Counted from the first letter of the stretch, positions 45,424-54,896 are shown. The stretch is DNA of 64,000 nucleotides from Oceanobacillus polygoni (GCF_008304605.1 NZ_PIJY01000025.1:1-64000); one strand, 5' to 3'. Notes: generated by a model from the sequence alone, not told the origin. Program-made: numbers and translations.

Positions 45424-46608
45424 TCAAGATGGGTTCACCCCTAATCCATCTAAGTTTTTCATTCGTTTGATTACTTCATCTAAACGCTCTTCTGATACGG
45501 ACAAAGATATTCGAAAATGTCCTTCCCCACTAGGACCAAACGCAGTTCCAGGAGTTACAATGATACCTAATTCATCTAAAAGCTTGTTAGCAAACTCAGC
45601 TGAGGTAAACCCACTCGGAACGCCTACCCAAAGAAAAATTGTACCTCTCGGCTTATGTGCATCCATCCCCATTTCAGCTAGTGCACTGTGCAGTTTTTCC
45701 ATTCTCTGTTTAAAAATCATACTATTTTCTTTAACCGTTCGATGATCACTTCGCAATGCAGTGGCTGCTGCTTTTTGGATTGGGAGAAATTGACTTGTGT
45801 CAATATTACTCTTTAAAGTTGCCAGTGCGTGTATAATTTCTTTATTTCCAACAACATAGCCGATTCGCCAGCCAGTCATGTTGTAGCTTTTGGATAATGT
45901 TCCAAATTCGATCGCAATATCTTTCGCATTCGGTACTTGAAGTACACTTGGTGACTGATACGAGTCAAATGTTACAAGATCATAGGCAGCGTCATGTGCA
46001 AGCAGGATGTTATGGTTTCTAGCAAAATCAACAGCCTTTGTAAAGGTTGATAATTCAACCGTAGCTGCTGTCGGATTGCTTGGATAATTTAAAAACAATA
46101 ATTTTGCAGCTTCTCTCTCTTGCTTGGTGAGTGCTTCATATTGTGGTATATAGCCATTTTTCTTATCGAGCGGTAAGGATACTGCGTTCCCACCAGCTAA
46201 ATGAACGCCCATCCGATAAACGGGATACCCTGGATCAGGGATAAGCACTGTATCACCCGGATTGATTACTGCCTGGATAAGATTCACAATTCCTTCCTTT
46301 GTGCCAACGAGTGTTAACACCTCGGTATTCGGATCTAAATCGACACCATAATAATTTTTATAAAAGGAAGCAACTGCTTCTTTAAATTCCGGCGTCCCGC
46401 TGTAGGGAGAATAACGGTGGTTCGCAGGCTGCTTTGCTTCTTTTACTAAAACATCATAGATAAAGTCTGGTGTTGGTAAATCTGGTGCACCAATTCCTAA
46501 ATCAATCACATCCACCCCTTTTTCTTGCAAGGCTTTTTTCTTCCTATTAAGCTCTGAAAACAAATATGCCGGCATATTCTTCACGACGTTGGATACAAAA
46601 TTGTTCAT
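45424..46608 (-). CDS. Class I/II aminotransferase (PatA/DapL-like)
   Basis: A 394-residue PLP enzyme, with ATG 46608 behind AAAGGGGAG. VIDLGIGAPDLPTP opens the fold, LNYPSNPTAA is the Asn loop, LLAHDAAYDLVTF holds Asp/Tyr, and GTLSKSYNMTGWRIG the PLP lysine near 237. It lies between a flavin oxidase gene and the TPP enzyme. Conversion of an amino acid to the 2-oxo acid used by that enzyme is the natural reading. Confidence 0.85.
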   Translation of the reverse strand: MNNFVSNVVKNMPAYLFSELNRKKKALQEKGVDVIDLGIGAPDLPTPDFIYDVLVKEAKQPANHRYSPYSGTPEFKEAVASFYKNYYGVDLDPNTEVLTLVGTKEGIVNLIQAVINPGDTVLIPDPGYPVYRMGVHLAGGNAVSLPLDKKNGYIPQYEALTKQEREAAKLLFLNYPSNPTAATVELSTFTKAVDFARNHNILLAHDAAYDLVTFDSYQSPSVLQVPNAKDIAIEFGTLSKSYNMTGWRIGYVVGNKEIIHALATLKSNIDTSQFLPIQKAAATALRSDHRTVKENSMIFKQRMEKLHSALAEMGMDAHKPRGTIFLWVGVPSGFTSAEFANKLLDELGIIVTPGTAFGPSGEGHFRISLSVSEERLDEVIKRMKNLDGLGVNPS

Positions 46609-46677
46609 TCTGTCTCCCCTTTTTAAAATAAGATCATCTTTCAAATCTCTCTATGCCAAAGTGCTGCTTACCATTCA

Positions 46678-47844
46678 TCATACAATTGCCTCTTCAACAA
46701 TTAATTTATTATTAGCAAATCGCTCAAAACATAACGGTCTTAAATCTAGTGTTTCATAGGTGCCAGTGCGAATGAGTTCTGATAATCCTTTTCCAACTGC
46801 CGGTGCCTGCTGCATCCCATGTCCACTAAATCCACACGCCAAATAATATCCTTGCAGCTCAGGATGTCCTCCTATAATAGCGTTCTGGTCAAGCGTATTA
46901 TGGCTATACATTCCCGCCCAGCCACGGATTATCTTTGCGTTCTCAAAGTTTGGCACACGATGACTTAAAACCGGCCATAAACGTTCATAGAAAAAATCGC
47001 GTGACCATTTGAAATCAATGCCAGGTTTTACTTTCTCGGAATAACCAGTAATCAAGAATTTTCCTTCATGTCGGAAATAGACACCTGTTGGATCAATGGT
47101 TAAAGGTAATTCATTCGTTAAAGGTACCGAAATATCAAATTGAATAATTTGACGCTTTAATGGGACAACAGGAATTGGTAAACCAATTGTTTCACTTAAT
47201 GCTGGAGCCCAAGGACCTGCACAATTTATAACAATTGGCGCATGGTATATCTCGCCATTCTTTAATGAAACACCCATAACCTTGTTTCTTTCATGAATAA
47301 TTGTCTCAACCTCTTCATATTGGTATACGCCACCAAGCTGTTTGGTCTTTCGAATGTATCCTTGCATGACAGAGTAAGGGTCTAAATATCCATCCTCCCT
47401 ACAATAAAGCCCTCCTTGTAAATCATCGATATGCAATTCAGGAATAATCGTACGCAGTTCTTCACTTGATAAAACTTTAGATGGCACCCCATATTTCGCT
47501 TGTAATTGCTGCTGCTTCATTAATTGGTTTCTATTTTCATTACTTGATAGAAATAGGTAACCATTCTGCTTAAAATCAATTTCTGCTTTTTCAGCATCAA
47601 CAGCCATATCTTCGGCAAATGTCACATACTTCTTTAAGCTATACCGGCTAATCTGAATATTGATTGCTGTCGTAAACAATTGCCTAATACCACCTGCACT
47701 TCTTGGTGTAGAGGCAAATTCATACGTCTTATCTTTTTCAAATAAAGTAATTTCTCCTTCAAACCCATCATTTAAAAGGTTAAATGCAATACTTGATCCA
47801 ATAACCCCACCACCGACAATAATGATGTCTGTCTTTTTAACCAA
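46678..47844 (-). CDS. FAD-dependent oxidoreductase, sarcosine/glycine oxidase-like (DAO family)
   Basis: A 388-residue flavoprotein: DIIIVGGGVIGSSIAFNLL is the FAD fold, and STPRSAGGIRQLFTTAINIQISR follows. IVINCAGPWAPALSE and the C-terminal GYYLACGFSGHGMQQAPAVGKG are typical of DAO-family enzymes acting on secondary amines such as sarcosine or dimethylglycine. The TTG at 47844 follows GGAGGTG. It is the first gene of the operon with aminotransferase, TPP enzyme and aldehyde dehydrogenase, and faces the CdaR-type regulator. Confidence 0.83.
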   Translation of the reverse strand: MVKKTDIIIVGGGVIGSSIAFNLLNDGFEGEITLFEKDKTYEFASTPRSAGGIRQLFTTAINIQISRYSLKKYVTFAEDMAVDAEKAEIDFKQNGYLFLSSNENRNQLMKQQQLQAKYGVPSKVLSSEELRTIIPELHIDDLQGGLYCREDGYLDPYSVMQGYIRKTKQLGGVYQYEEVETIIHERNKVMGVSLKNGEIYHAPIVINCAGPWAPALSETIGLPIPVVPLKRQIIQFDISVPLTNELPLTIDPTGVYFRHEGKFLITGYSEKVKPGIDFKWSRDFFYERLWPVLSHRVPNFENAKIIRGWAGMYSHNTLDQNAIIGGHPELQGYYLACGFSGHGMQQAPAVGKGLSELIRTGTYETLDLRPLCFERFANNKLIVEEAIV

Positions 47845-47998
47845 ACCCGCACCTCCATGCCCATTTAAAAGATCGTATAGTTTATTTATAGCTTCGTAAT
47901 ATCAATAAATCTATAGACAAGATGTACAAAAAAATAAGTTTTCTATATTTTCTTAATCATATTACTATGTTAATATGGTGTAAAATGAATCGAAAAAA

Positions 47999-49189
47999 AT
48001 GGAGGTGACGATTATTAAAGGTTTCGTGCAATTTGCACAGAAAATAGTTAAATCGACTTCAGATATATTACCATTTCCAATCAGCTTAATTGACGAAAAT
48101 GGCTATATCATCGGATCAACAAATCCCGATCGAATCGGAACAATTCATCCCCCTTCCAAAGAGGCTTTGCAGAAAAATACTGTATTAATATGTGATGAGG
48201 AAAAAACAAAAAATATGAATAATGTTCTGCCTGGAGTCGTCATTCCATTAACATTTGAGAATAAAGCCGTTGGAGTCCTTGGTATTATCGGTCCACCAGA
48301 ACAAGTGAAGCCATATGCATACTTAGTGAAAAGCTATGTGGAAATGATGTGGCAAGATGCAATTCATCGTCAAACAAAGGACCTTCGTCTGAAAGCAGCC
48401 GAAACGTTCGCACAGTATGTTTTATTAAACGATACGCACAACCAGCAGACATTAGAGCAGTACTGTGACATGCTTCAAATAAGTTATAGTTCAAAACGTT
48501 TTTGCATCGTAATAGACATTGGAAATGCTTTATTAAAAAATACAAACATACAAAATAAAATTGGCGATTTTAAAGCAGAGTTGCTCGAGGCAACGCATGA
48601 ATCATTTCAATGTATGCGGGATAGCCTTTGTACATTTTTAAACTCAGAGAAAATCACTTTATTAAATTCCGTGAAAAGTGAGGAGGCATACGTTGATACA
48701 CTTCAATCCTTTGAAAAGCAAAGCTTAAAATTAATGACTGTACTGCGTTCCTTTCAGATCAAACATACCGCCATTGCAATTGGCAGCCTATCACAAACAA
48801 TTGCAGATATACATCAATCATTCCAAGAAGCAAACAGCTTAATTCAATACGGCGAAGTGTTGAACATTTCGCCTAAAATTTATAGTTATCATAATTGGAA
48901 AATGTTACTTGGGTTGCTTCCAGAGAAAATCCATACTACCTATAAGGACAAGCTTGGGTACAGGCTATTACCATTACTCCAGGATAAATCTGCTGCAGAG
49001 CTCGCAAAAACATTTATAACTTATTGTGAGGCAAATATGAATACGAGTAAGGCAGCCAAGAAGCTCTTTATTCATCGGAACACGCTTATTTATCGGTTAC
49101 AAAAGATTGAAGAAATAACATCACTTGATACAAAAAGCTTTGAACATTGTATGCTGCTATACTTAGGGTTAAGGAAACAGTTTTCTTAA
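47999..49189 (+). CDS. CdaR/PucR-family transcriptional regulator
   Basis: About 390-396 residues. The N-terminal third has the sugar-diacid-recognition look (FPISLIDENGYIIGSTNPDRIGTIH...PLTFENKAVGVLGIIG). The C-terminus is the PucR-type helix-turn-helix (CEANMNTSKAAKKLFIHRNTLIYRLQKIEE). Such proteins activate catabolic genes in response to the substrate. It is divergent from the flavin-oxidase operon and upstream of a symporter, its likely targets. The start is uncertain: ATG 47999 overlaps its own GGAGGTGA, while an in-frame ATT at 48014 sits at the ideal distance from it. Confidence 0.83.
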   Translation: MEVTIIKGFVQFAQKIVKSTSDILPFPISLIDENGYIIGSTNPDRIGTIHPPSKEALQKNTVLICDEEKTKNMNNVLPGVVIPLTFENKAVGVLGIIGPPEQVKPYAYLVKSYVEMMWQDAIHRQTKDLRLKAAETFAQYVLLNDTHNQQTLEQYCDMLQISYSSKRFCIVIDIGNALLKNTNIQNKIGDFKAELLEATHESFQCMRDSLCTFLNSEKITLLNSVKSEEAYVDTLQSFEKQSLKLMTVLRSFQIKHTAIAIGSLSQTIADIHQSFQEANSLIQYGEVLNISPKIYSYHNWKMLLGLLPEKIHTTYKDKLGYRLLPLLQDKSAAELAKTFITYCEANMNTSKAAKKLFIHRNTLIYRLQKIEEITSLDTKSFEHCMLLYLGLRKQFS

Positions 49190-49202
49190 TCGACTCTCCC
49201 TT

Positions 49203-49240
49203 TAATGAAAGTGATTTTTGTAATCGCTTTCATTATTTTT
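49203..49240 (+). terminator. Terminator after the CdaR-type gene
   Basis: AATGAAAG and GATT pair with AATC and CTTTCATT, then ATTTTTGG follows. It starts 15 bp after the stop codon. Confidence 0.65.
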
Positions 49241-49438
49241 GGGCAGTTTCTCTAAATGCGATATTATTCTTCGCCCCTACCTTCATAAGCATGTTGTTCA
49301 TTTATTTTATTCATTCCAAATTTAACGTTGGAAATAACATAGATTTTTTGTGCAATTATGCTGTATTTTTTATCCTCTCTTTCTTGTATAAATAGAATAA
49401 TATAATTTATCTATTTTTCAGATAAAACCCTCCTTCAA

Positions 49439-49466
49439 TGTAATCAACATAATAGATTAGATTACA
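49439..49466. repeat. Inverted repeat upstream of the symporter gene, possible operator
   Basis: TGTAATC (49439-49445) and GATTACA (49460-49466) are separated by 14 bp. The gap 49241-49569 otherwise shows no gene. It could be a binding site for the adjacent CdaR-type regulator. Confidence 0.35.
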
Positions 49467-49569
49467 CAAATATGGCCTTGCAGAAGGAGTTGATACATAG
49501 ATCAATAAATATAGTGCAGATTTTTAATTTTTTCCTGTTAAATTGACTTTAATCTACATGGAGGTTGTT

Positions 49570-51006
49570 ATGAATACGATTATTTTAGTTGAATTTATCC
49601 TTTACTGTATTGTAATCGTTTGGATAGGCTACTATTTTAGTAAAAAAACGAAGACACAGGCGGATTATTTATTAGGCGGCAAAAAATTGCCTGGCTGGGC
49701 TTTGGCCTTTTCTGAGCGTGCAACAGGAGAATCTGCTTGGCTGCTGTTAGGTTACACCGGATTTGTATTTATGACTGGTTTATCAGGTATATGGGTAGCT
49801 GTAGGAATTGCATGCGGAATTATTTTTGCTTGGTTAGTTTTAGCTAAAAAATTTATGACAGAAACGGATAAGTATAATGTTATAACTCTACCAGATTATT
49901 TAGCTGTTCGCTTCGGAGAAAAGGCAAAAATAATCCGCTGGTTAACAAGTGTTTTAATTGCTGGGTTTTTAATGTTTTATATCAGTGCTCAAATGGCTGG
50001 TGCGGGAAAAATGTTATTTACAACTTTTGAAATCCCTTCAGCTATTGGTATTCTGATAGCTACAGCCATTATTATTTTAACAGCTTTCGCTGGTGGGTTC
50101 ATTTCAGTTGTATGGACAGACATGGTACAGAGTGTAATGATGCTAATTACATTGGTCGGCTTACCTATTGTAGCATTCGTTTACATTTATACGAATGACC
50201 TATCAATTAGTCAATCATTAGCTACTTCGGGTGATTCATATAATTCGTGGTTTGGTGGTTTAACTGGATTTTCGCTGGGTGTCCTTTTTTTCAATAATTT
50301 TTCCTGGTTCTTCGGTTTTCTAGGTGGGCAACCACAACTTAGTGTACGTTTTATGGCTTTGAAGAATAATAAAGAGGCGAATCAAGGTAGTATCGTTGCT
50401 ATTATCTGGACATTCCTTGCATATGGTGGCGCATTTTTAATTGGTTTAGCTGCAATAGCAATGTATGATCAAGGATCATTTGCCGATGTTGAAACGCTCT
50501 TACCTACTATGGTGCTTCAGTTAATGCCCCCATGGCTTGCTGGGCTACTGCTAGCTGGAGTGCTAGCTGCTATTATAACAACTGCCAATTCGCAGTTATT
50601 AGTAGTTACGAGCTCGGTTACAGAGGATATTATTCATAAAGCATTAGGTCTGAAGATTTCAGATAGACAACTTGTATGGCTATCTCGTCTTTCCGTAGCA
50701 TTTTTTGGACTTGTCGGTATGATCATTGCATTGGTTTCAGAATCATTAGTATATCTTATTGTCAGCTGGGCATGGGCTGGTGTCGGCTGTACCCTTTCTC
50801 CTGCTATTCTAATGACATTTTTCTGGAAGCGCTATTCAAGTGCAGGTGTTATTGCTACAATCTTGTCTGGATTAATTTCAACAATCATTTGGATAAGTAC
50901 ACCACTTGAGGAAATGGTCACATCACGCTTTACAACATTCTTCATTGCAGCTTTCTTTGGAATTATCTTTAGTCTTTTAATTCCCGATAAGAAAGAAAAC
51001 ATATAA
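49570..51006 (+). CDS. Sodium:solute symporter (SSS family)
   Basis: A 478-residue protein with about 13 membrane helices. The SSS hallmarks are QADYLLGGKKLPGWALAFSERATGESAWLLLG near the start, GAGKMLF, and LLAGVLAAIITTANSQLLVVTSSVTEDI (sodium site). The general look is PutP-like (proline). ATG 49570 has GGAGG five bases upstream and is preferred over ATG 49558. Placed after the CdaR-type regulator, it probably imports the substrate of the divergent operon. Confidence 0.85.
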   Translation: MNTIILVEFILYCIVIVWIGYYFSKKTKTQADYLLGGKKLPGWALAFSERATGESAWLLLGYTGFVFMTGLSGIWVAVGIACGIIFAWLVLAKKFMTETDKYNVITLPDYLAVRFGEKAKIIRWLTSVLIAGFLMFYISAQMAGAGKMLFTTFEIPSAIGILIATAIIILTAFAGGFISVVWTDMVQSVMMLITLVGLPIVAFVYIYTNDLSISQSLATSGDSYNSWFGGLTGFSLGVLFFNNFSWFFGFLGGQPQLSVRFMALKNNKEANQGSIVAIIWTFLAYGGAFLIGLAAIAMYDQGSFADVETLLPTMVLQLMPPWLAGLLLAGVLAAIITTANSQLLVVTSSVTEDIIHKALGLKISDRQLVWLSRLSVAFFGLVGMIIALVSESLVYLIVSWAWAGVGCTLSPAILMTFFWKRYSSAGVIATILSGLISTIIWISTPLEEMVTSRFTTFFIAAFFGIIFSLLIPDKKENI

Positions 51007-51084
51007 GTACTTACTGTATTATATTATAGATTTAAATCTGAGCAAGCTTAATAACAAATGAAAAAGTGAGATTTATCCATTAAG

Positions 51085-51120
51085 AAAAATGCTTGCACGC
51101 TATTCGCTGCAAGCATTTTT
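51085..51120. terminator. Bidirectional terminator
   Basis: AAAAATGCTTGCA pairs perfectly with TGCAAGCATTTTT around a 10-base loop, between the convergent symporter and actP genes. Confidence 0.88.
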
Positions 51121-51131
51121 TCTATTTCTTC

Positions 51132-52676
51132 CTAATGACTAACACCACTGCGCTTATATCCTGTATTCGCTTTTACCTTTACTTCTGCATAACGTTTCAT
51201 ATCCGTTTCCTTCGACAGTATTGTTCCTAAATACCCTCCTAGGAACCCAAGAGGAACCGATACAAGTGCTGGATTTGTAAGTGGGAAAATTGGTTCTCCT
51301 ACAAATAATGCTGCACCTTCAACCGGCGAGAAGACGCTTGGGCTAATCGATACAAGGATTAACGCGGATAATAATCCCGTTAGCATTGCTGTAACTGCCC
51401 CCGCAGTATTGAATCGTTTCCAATATACGGTGTAAAGAATAACCGGTAAGTTGGCACTTGCAGCAATACAAAAGGCAAGAGAAACAAGGAATGCTACATT
51501 TAAATATTGTGCAAATAATGCTAAGACAATAGATAGAACAGATACGGCCAAAGATGCGTAACGCGCAGCACGCACTTGCTCTTTTTCCGTCACCTTCCCT
51601 TTTTTAATAATTTGACCATACAAATCATGGGCGAATGCGGATGCACCAGATAATACGAGTCCTGCTACTACAGCTAAAATCGTTGCGAAGGCAACAGCTG
51701 AAATAAAGGCAAACAATAAATCGCCGCCGATGGCTTGTGCGAGTAGTGGTGCAGCCATATTCCCACCAGGGTTTGCCGCAATAATTGCCTCATACCCAAC
51801 AAAAGCTGCTGCGCCGAAACCTAAAAATAATGTAAGTACATAGAATATCCCAATCACCCATGTTGCGATAACAACAGAGCTTCTTGCTGTTTTCGCATCT
51901 CGAACGGTAAAAAAACGCATGAGAATATGTGGTAAGCCCGCTGTCCCAAGAACTAACGCCAACATAAGCGAAAGTGTGCCTAGTGGTTCTGTATATTGTA
52001 AACCAGGCATTAAATATGCTTCACCGTGAGCTGTAACAGACTTTACATTCGTAAACATTTGCCCAATATTAAAATTAAATTTTAATAAGACAAGGAACGT
52101 CATGATAAGCATCCCAGCCATAAGAAGAACTGCCTTTACAATTTGTACCCAACTTGTCGCAATCATCCCGCCAAATAATACGTAAATTGTCATCATGACA
52201 CCAACAATAAGTACAGCAAGCCAATAATCAATGCCAAACAATAATTGGATTAATGCGCCAGCACCAACAAGCTGTGCAATCATGTAGAACGTACTAATTG
52301 TAATAGTATTTAGTGCTGCTGCCCCCCGAACCTTCTTGGCATCAAAACGGGAATTAATCATATCAGCAAGTGTATATTTGCCAAGATTACGCAATGGCTC
52401 GGCTACAAGGAATAGCACAACTAAATACGCAATTAAAAATCCGATACTGTAGAAAAAGCCATCAAATCCAAATAGTGCAATGGCACCTGCAATTCCCAGA
52501 AAAGATGCCGCTGATAAATAGTCACCTGCAATGGCTAGACCATTTTGCGTTCCTGTGAGTCCTCCACCAGCAGTATAAAAATCGCCTGCCGTTTGCGTTC
52601 TTCTGGCTGCAAAAAAAGTGATTACAAGAGTTAGTACGACAATGGCTAGAAAGAGTGTTATGACAGTTGAACTCAT
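51132..52676 (-). CDS. actP: Cation/acetate symporter ActP (YwcA-like)
   Basis: A 514-residue SSS-family protein with 13 or so helices: AGDFYTAGGGLTGTQNGLAIAGDYLSAASFLG at the start and SAVAFATILAVVAGLVLSGASAFAHDLY at the sodium site are characteristic of ActP. It imports acetate and other short carboxylates with sodium or protons. Its ATG overlaps the stop of the DUF485 gene (ATGA), the usual yjcH-actP or ywcB-ywcA order. The substrate assignment is supported by acsA just upstream. Confidence 0.87.
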   Translation of the reverse strand: MSSTVITLFLAIVVLTLVITFFAARRTQTAGDFYTAGGGLTGTQNGLAIAGDYLSAASFLGIAGAIALFGFDGFFYSIGFLIAYLVVLFLVAEPLRNLGKYTLADMINSRFDAKKVRGAAALNTITISTFYMIAQLVGAGALIQLLFGIDYWLAVLIVGVMMTIYVLFGGMIATSWVQIVKAVLLMAGMLIMTFLVLLKFNFNIGQMFTNVKSVTAHGEAYLMPGLQYTEPLGTLSLMLALVLGTAGLPHILMRFFTVRDAKTARSSVVIATWVIGIFYVLTLFLGFGAAAFVGYEAIIAANPGGNMAAPLLAQAIGGDLLFAFISAVAFATILAVVAGLVLSGASAFAHDLYGQIIKKGKVTEKEQVRAARYASLAVSVLSIVLALFAQYLNVAFLVSLAFCIAASANLPVILYTVYWKRFNTAGAVTAMLTGLLSALILVSISPSVFSPVEGAALFVGEPIFPLTNPALVSVPLGFLGGYLGTILSKETDMKRYAEVKVKANTGYKRSGVSH

Positions 52677-53026
52677 CGACTATCTCCCCCTTGCTCCATC
52701 TCCTTCATAATTTGATCCGCTTGCTTATCAAAGGAAGCTGCTTTTTTCACGTAAACCGTACATAGAACCCATGTCATCACAAATTGAGCTAACGCGAATA
52801 GCCATACCCAAGAGATATCTCCAATCGCTGGCGTGTTTAGAAAGGTCGTATATGAAGTTAATATTGGTAATAAGAAGTAAAATACTAGAAAAAAGATAGT
52901 TAAGGGTATAATGAATTTTCTTCGATCATGCATGAGCTTTTTAAAGGATTTACTTTCAATTACTTGAACATAGTCTACCTCTTTTGTAGCCCTCTGCTCT
53001 TGCTTATATTCTTTTTCTGCACCCAT
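52673..53026 (-). CDS. DUF485 membrane protein (YwcB/YjcH-like)
   Basis: A 117-residue protein, ATG 53026 behind GAGGAGG. After a polar N-terminus, FKKLMHDRRKFIIPLTIFFLVFYFLLPILTSY and WLFALAQFVMTWVLCTVYVKKA form two membrane helices, the DUF485 pattern. It always accompanies ActP-type symporters and is thought to be an accessory of them. An upstream ATG at 53092 has no good site and would run through a terminator hairpin. Confidence 0.87.
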   Translation of the reverse strand: MGAEKEYKQEQRATKEVDYVQVIESKSFKKLMHDRRKFIIPLTIFFLVFYFLLPILTSYTTFLNTPAIGDISWVWLFALAQFVMTWVLCTVYVKKAASFDKQADQIMKEMEQGGDSR

Positions 53027-53054
53027 ATGCATCCTCCTCGGATTTTGAGATAAA

Positions 53055-53086
53055 AGGTTTTCTAAGTTCCAAGCCTTAGAAAACCT
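53055..53086 (-). terminator. Terminator between acsA and the DUF485-actP pair
   Basis: Minus strand AGGTTTTCTAAG pairs perfectly with CTTAGAAAACCT, followed by TTTTAT. It lies 31 bp past the acsA stop, so actP expression from acsA depends on readthrough or on a promoter not visible here. Confidence 0.8.
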
Positions 53087-53116
53087 CTCCATCCCTTCTA
53101 AATCGTTTACGAACTT

Positions 53117-54841
53117 CTATTCTTCCATCGTTGAAAGGTCACCTGTTGGCAAACCGAGATCCCATGCTTTTAATACACGGCGCATGATTTTCCCACTTCT
53201 TGTTTTCGGTAAAAAGTCACGAATTTCTATTTCCCTTGGCGCAGCATGTGCCGCAAGCCCTTGCTTAACAAATAATCGAAGCTCTTCTTGCAATTCATCT
53301 GTTTTTGTATATCCATCCCTTAAAGCAACAAATGCTTTAATGATTTCGCCACGTACCGGATCCGGCTTTCCGATTACTGCTGCTTCTGCAACAGCAGGAT
53401 GTTCAACAAGCTTACTTTCCACCTCAAATGGACCCACACGTTCACCAGATGTTTGGATAACATCATCGTCCCTGCCTCCAAACCAGAAATAGCCATCTTC
53501 ATCCTTTGAAGCCAAGTCGCCTGATTCAAACCAACCGTCTACTGGAAAATATTGATTAAAGCGTTCCTCATTTTTCCAAACGGCACGAAGCATCGATGGC
53601 CATCCAGCTTTTACACAGAGCTTACCCATTTGCCCTGGCGGAAGTTCGTTTCCCGCATCATCCAAAATCGCTGCTTCAATACCCGGAAACGGTTTACCCA
53701 TCGAACCTGGCTTCATTTCCATGGAGCGATAATTGGCAATGATAATGCCACCTGTTTCTGTCATCCACCAATGATCATGAATCCTCAACCTGTAAACTTT
53801 CATTCCCCAATGAACGACTTCTGCATTTAACGGTTCACCAACACTTAAAATATGCCGCAATGAACTTAAATCATATTCTTCTGAAACATTATCACCTACA
53901 GCCATCAGCCTTCGAAATGCCGTTGGCGCACTTAGCCACACCGTGACACCGTATTTTTCAATCGTTAAATACCAATCTTCCGGACTAAAACGACCACCTC
54001 GGATAAGATTGGATGCACCGTTTAACCATGGACCAAAAATCCCATACGAGGTACCAGTTACCCACCCTGGATCAGCTGTACACCAATAAATGTCCTCTTC
54101 CTGCAAATCCAATACCCATTTAGCGGTTTGATAATGTTGAATCATCGCATTATGAACATGTAAGATCCCTTTTGGTTTCCCGGTTGAACCGGAGGTATAG
54201 TGTAGAATCATGCCATCCTCACGATCAACCCATTCAATTTCTAAATCACGTGAAGCTTTTTTCATTTCTGCTTCGTACTTATAAAATGTTATGTCATCCG
54301 TGTTTTCTGGTAACTCTCCTTCACCGACTAAAATAATTTGATTCAAATGAGGAAGCTCCGTATATGGTACACGCGGCAAGAGTTCTTTAGTCGTGATTAA
54401 CGCCTGAGCATCACTATTTTCCAAACGGTCTCGAACAGCTTGCTCCATAAATGCTTCAAATAACGGACCGGCAATCGAACCATTTTTCAAAATCCCCAAT
54501 AAACTAATATAAAGCTCGGGTGATCGTGGCATGAATAAAAAGACTCGTTCACCTTTTTCGATACCGATTGTGCGCAATACATTCCCAAATTGATTGGATA
54601 GTAATTTCAAATCCCGAAATGTATACTTTTCATCTCGTTGTTGATCACTGTAATAAAGTGCAACTTTATTCTTTCTCCAGCTATCTGCGTGGCGGTCTAT
54701 TGCTTCATGGGCCATATTTACTTTTCCAGTTTCATGCCAGGAAAAGTTATTCTCCACATCTTTCCAATTAAACTCCTGATATGCTTGGTCATAATCAGGC
54801 ATATTTACTTTCTCTTTAACGGCTGCAAATGTCTCAGTCAC
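53117..54841 (-). CDS. acsA: Acetyl-coenzyme A synthetase AcsA
   Basis: A 574-residue AMP-forming ligase activating acetate to acetyl-CoA. LHYTSGSTGKPKGILHVH is the P-loop, WMTETGG the adenylate motif, GYFWFGGRDDDVIQTSGERVGPFEVE the hinge, and PKTRSGKIMRR carries the catalytic lysine that is acetylated in AcsA regulation. FSWHETGKVNMAHEAIDRHA and the overall length match B. subtilis AcsA (572 aa). The start is GTG 54841 with GGGAGG nine bases upstream. Its promoter is bracketed by a LytTR-type operator and a cre site. Confidence 0.92.
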   Translation of the reverse strand: MTETFAAVKEKVNMPDYDQAYQEFNWKDVENNFSWHETGKVNMAHEAIDRHADSWRKNKVALYYSDQQRDEKYTFRDLKLLSNQFGNVLRTIGIEKGERVFLFMPRSPELYISLLGILKNGSIAGPLFEAFMEQAVRDRLENSDAQALITTKELLPRVPYTELPHLNQIILVGEGELPENTDDITFYKYEAEMKKASRDLEIEWVDREDGMILHYTSGSTGKPKGILHVHNAMIQHYQTAKWVLDLQEEDIYWCTADPGWVTGTSYGIFGPWLNGASNLIRGGRFSPEDWYLTIEKYGVTVWLSAPTAFRRLMAVGDNVSEEYDLSSLRHILSVGEPLNAEVVHWGMKVYRLRIHDHWWMTETGGIIIANYRSMEMKPGSMGKPFPGIEAAILDDAGNELPPGQMGKLCVKAGWPSMLRAVWKNEERFNQYFPVDGWFESGDLASKDEDGYFWFGGRDDDVIQTSGERVGPFEVESKLVEHPAVAEAAVIGKPDPVRGEIIKAFVALRDGYTKTDELQEELRLFVKQGLAAHAAPREIEIRDFLPKTRSGKIMRRVLKAWDLGLPTGDLSTMEE

Positions 54842-54879
54842 TCCGCATTTCCTCCCTTTATATTTTTCCAGTTCTCCAT

Positions 54880-54893
54880 TGTAAACGCTTACC
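54880..54893 (-). promoter_or_regulatory. cre site (CcpA) at the acsA transcription start
   Basis: TGTAAACGCTTACC (plus strand) matches the cre consensus TGNAANCGNWWNCA at all but the last position. It lies a few bases downstream of the acsA -10, where CcpA would block initiation. B. subtilis acsA is also CcpA-repressed. Confidence 0.7.
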
Positions 54894-54896
54894 GAG

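Noticed and set aside
49219-49232. TGTAATCGCTTTCA, a full match to the cre consensus
   Set aside because: It forms the 3' arm of the terminator after the CdaR-type gene and is more than 300 bp from the symporter start; the match is probably a by-product of the stem.
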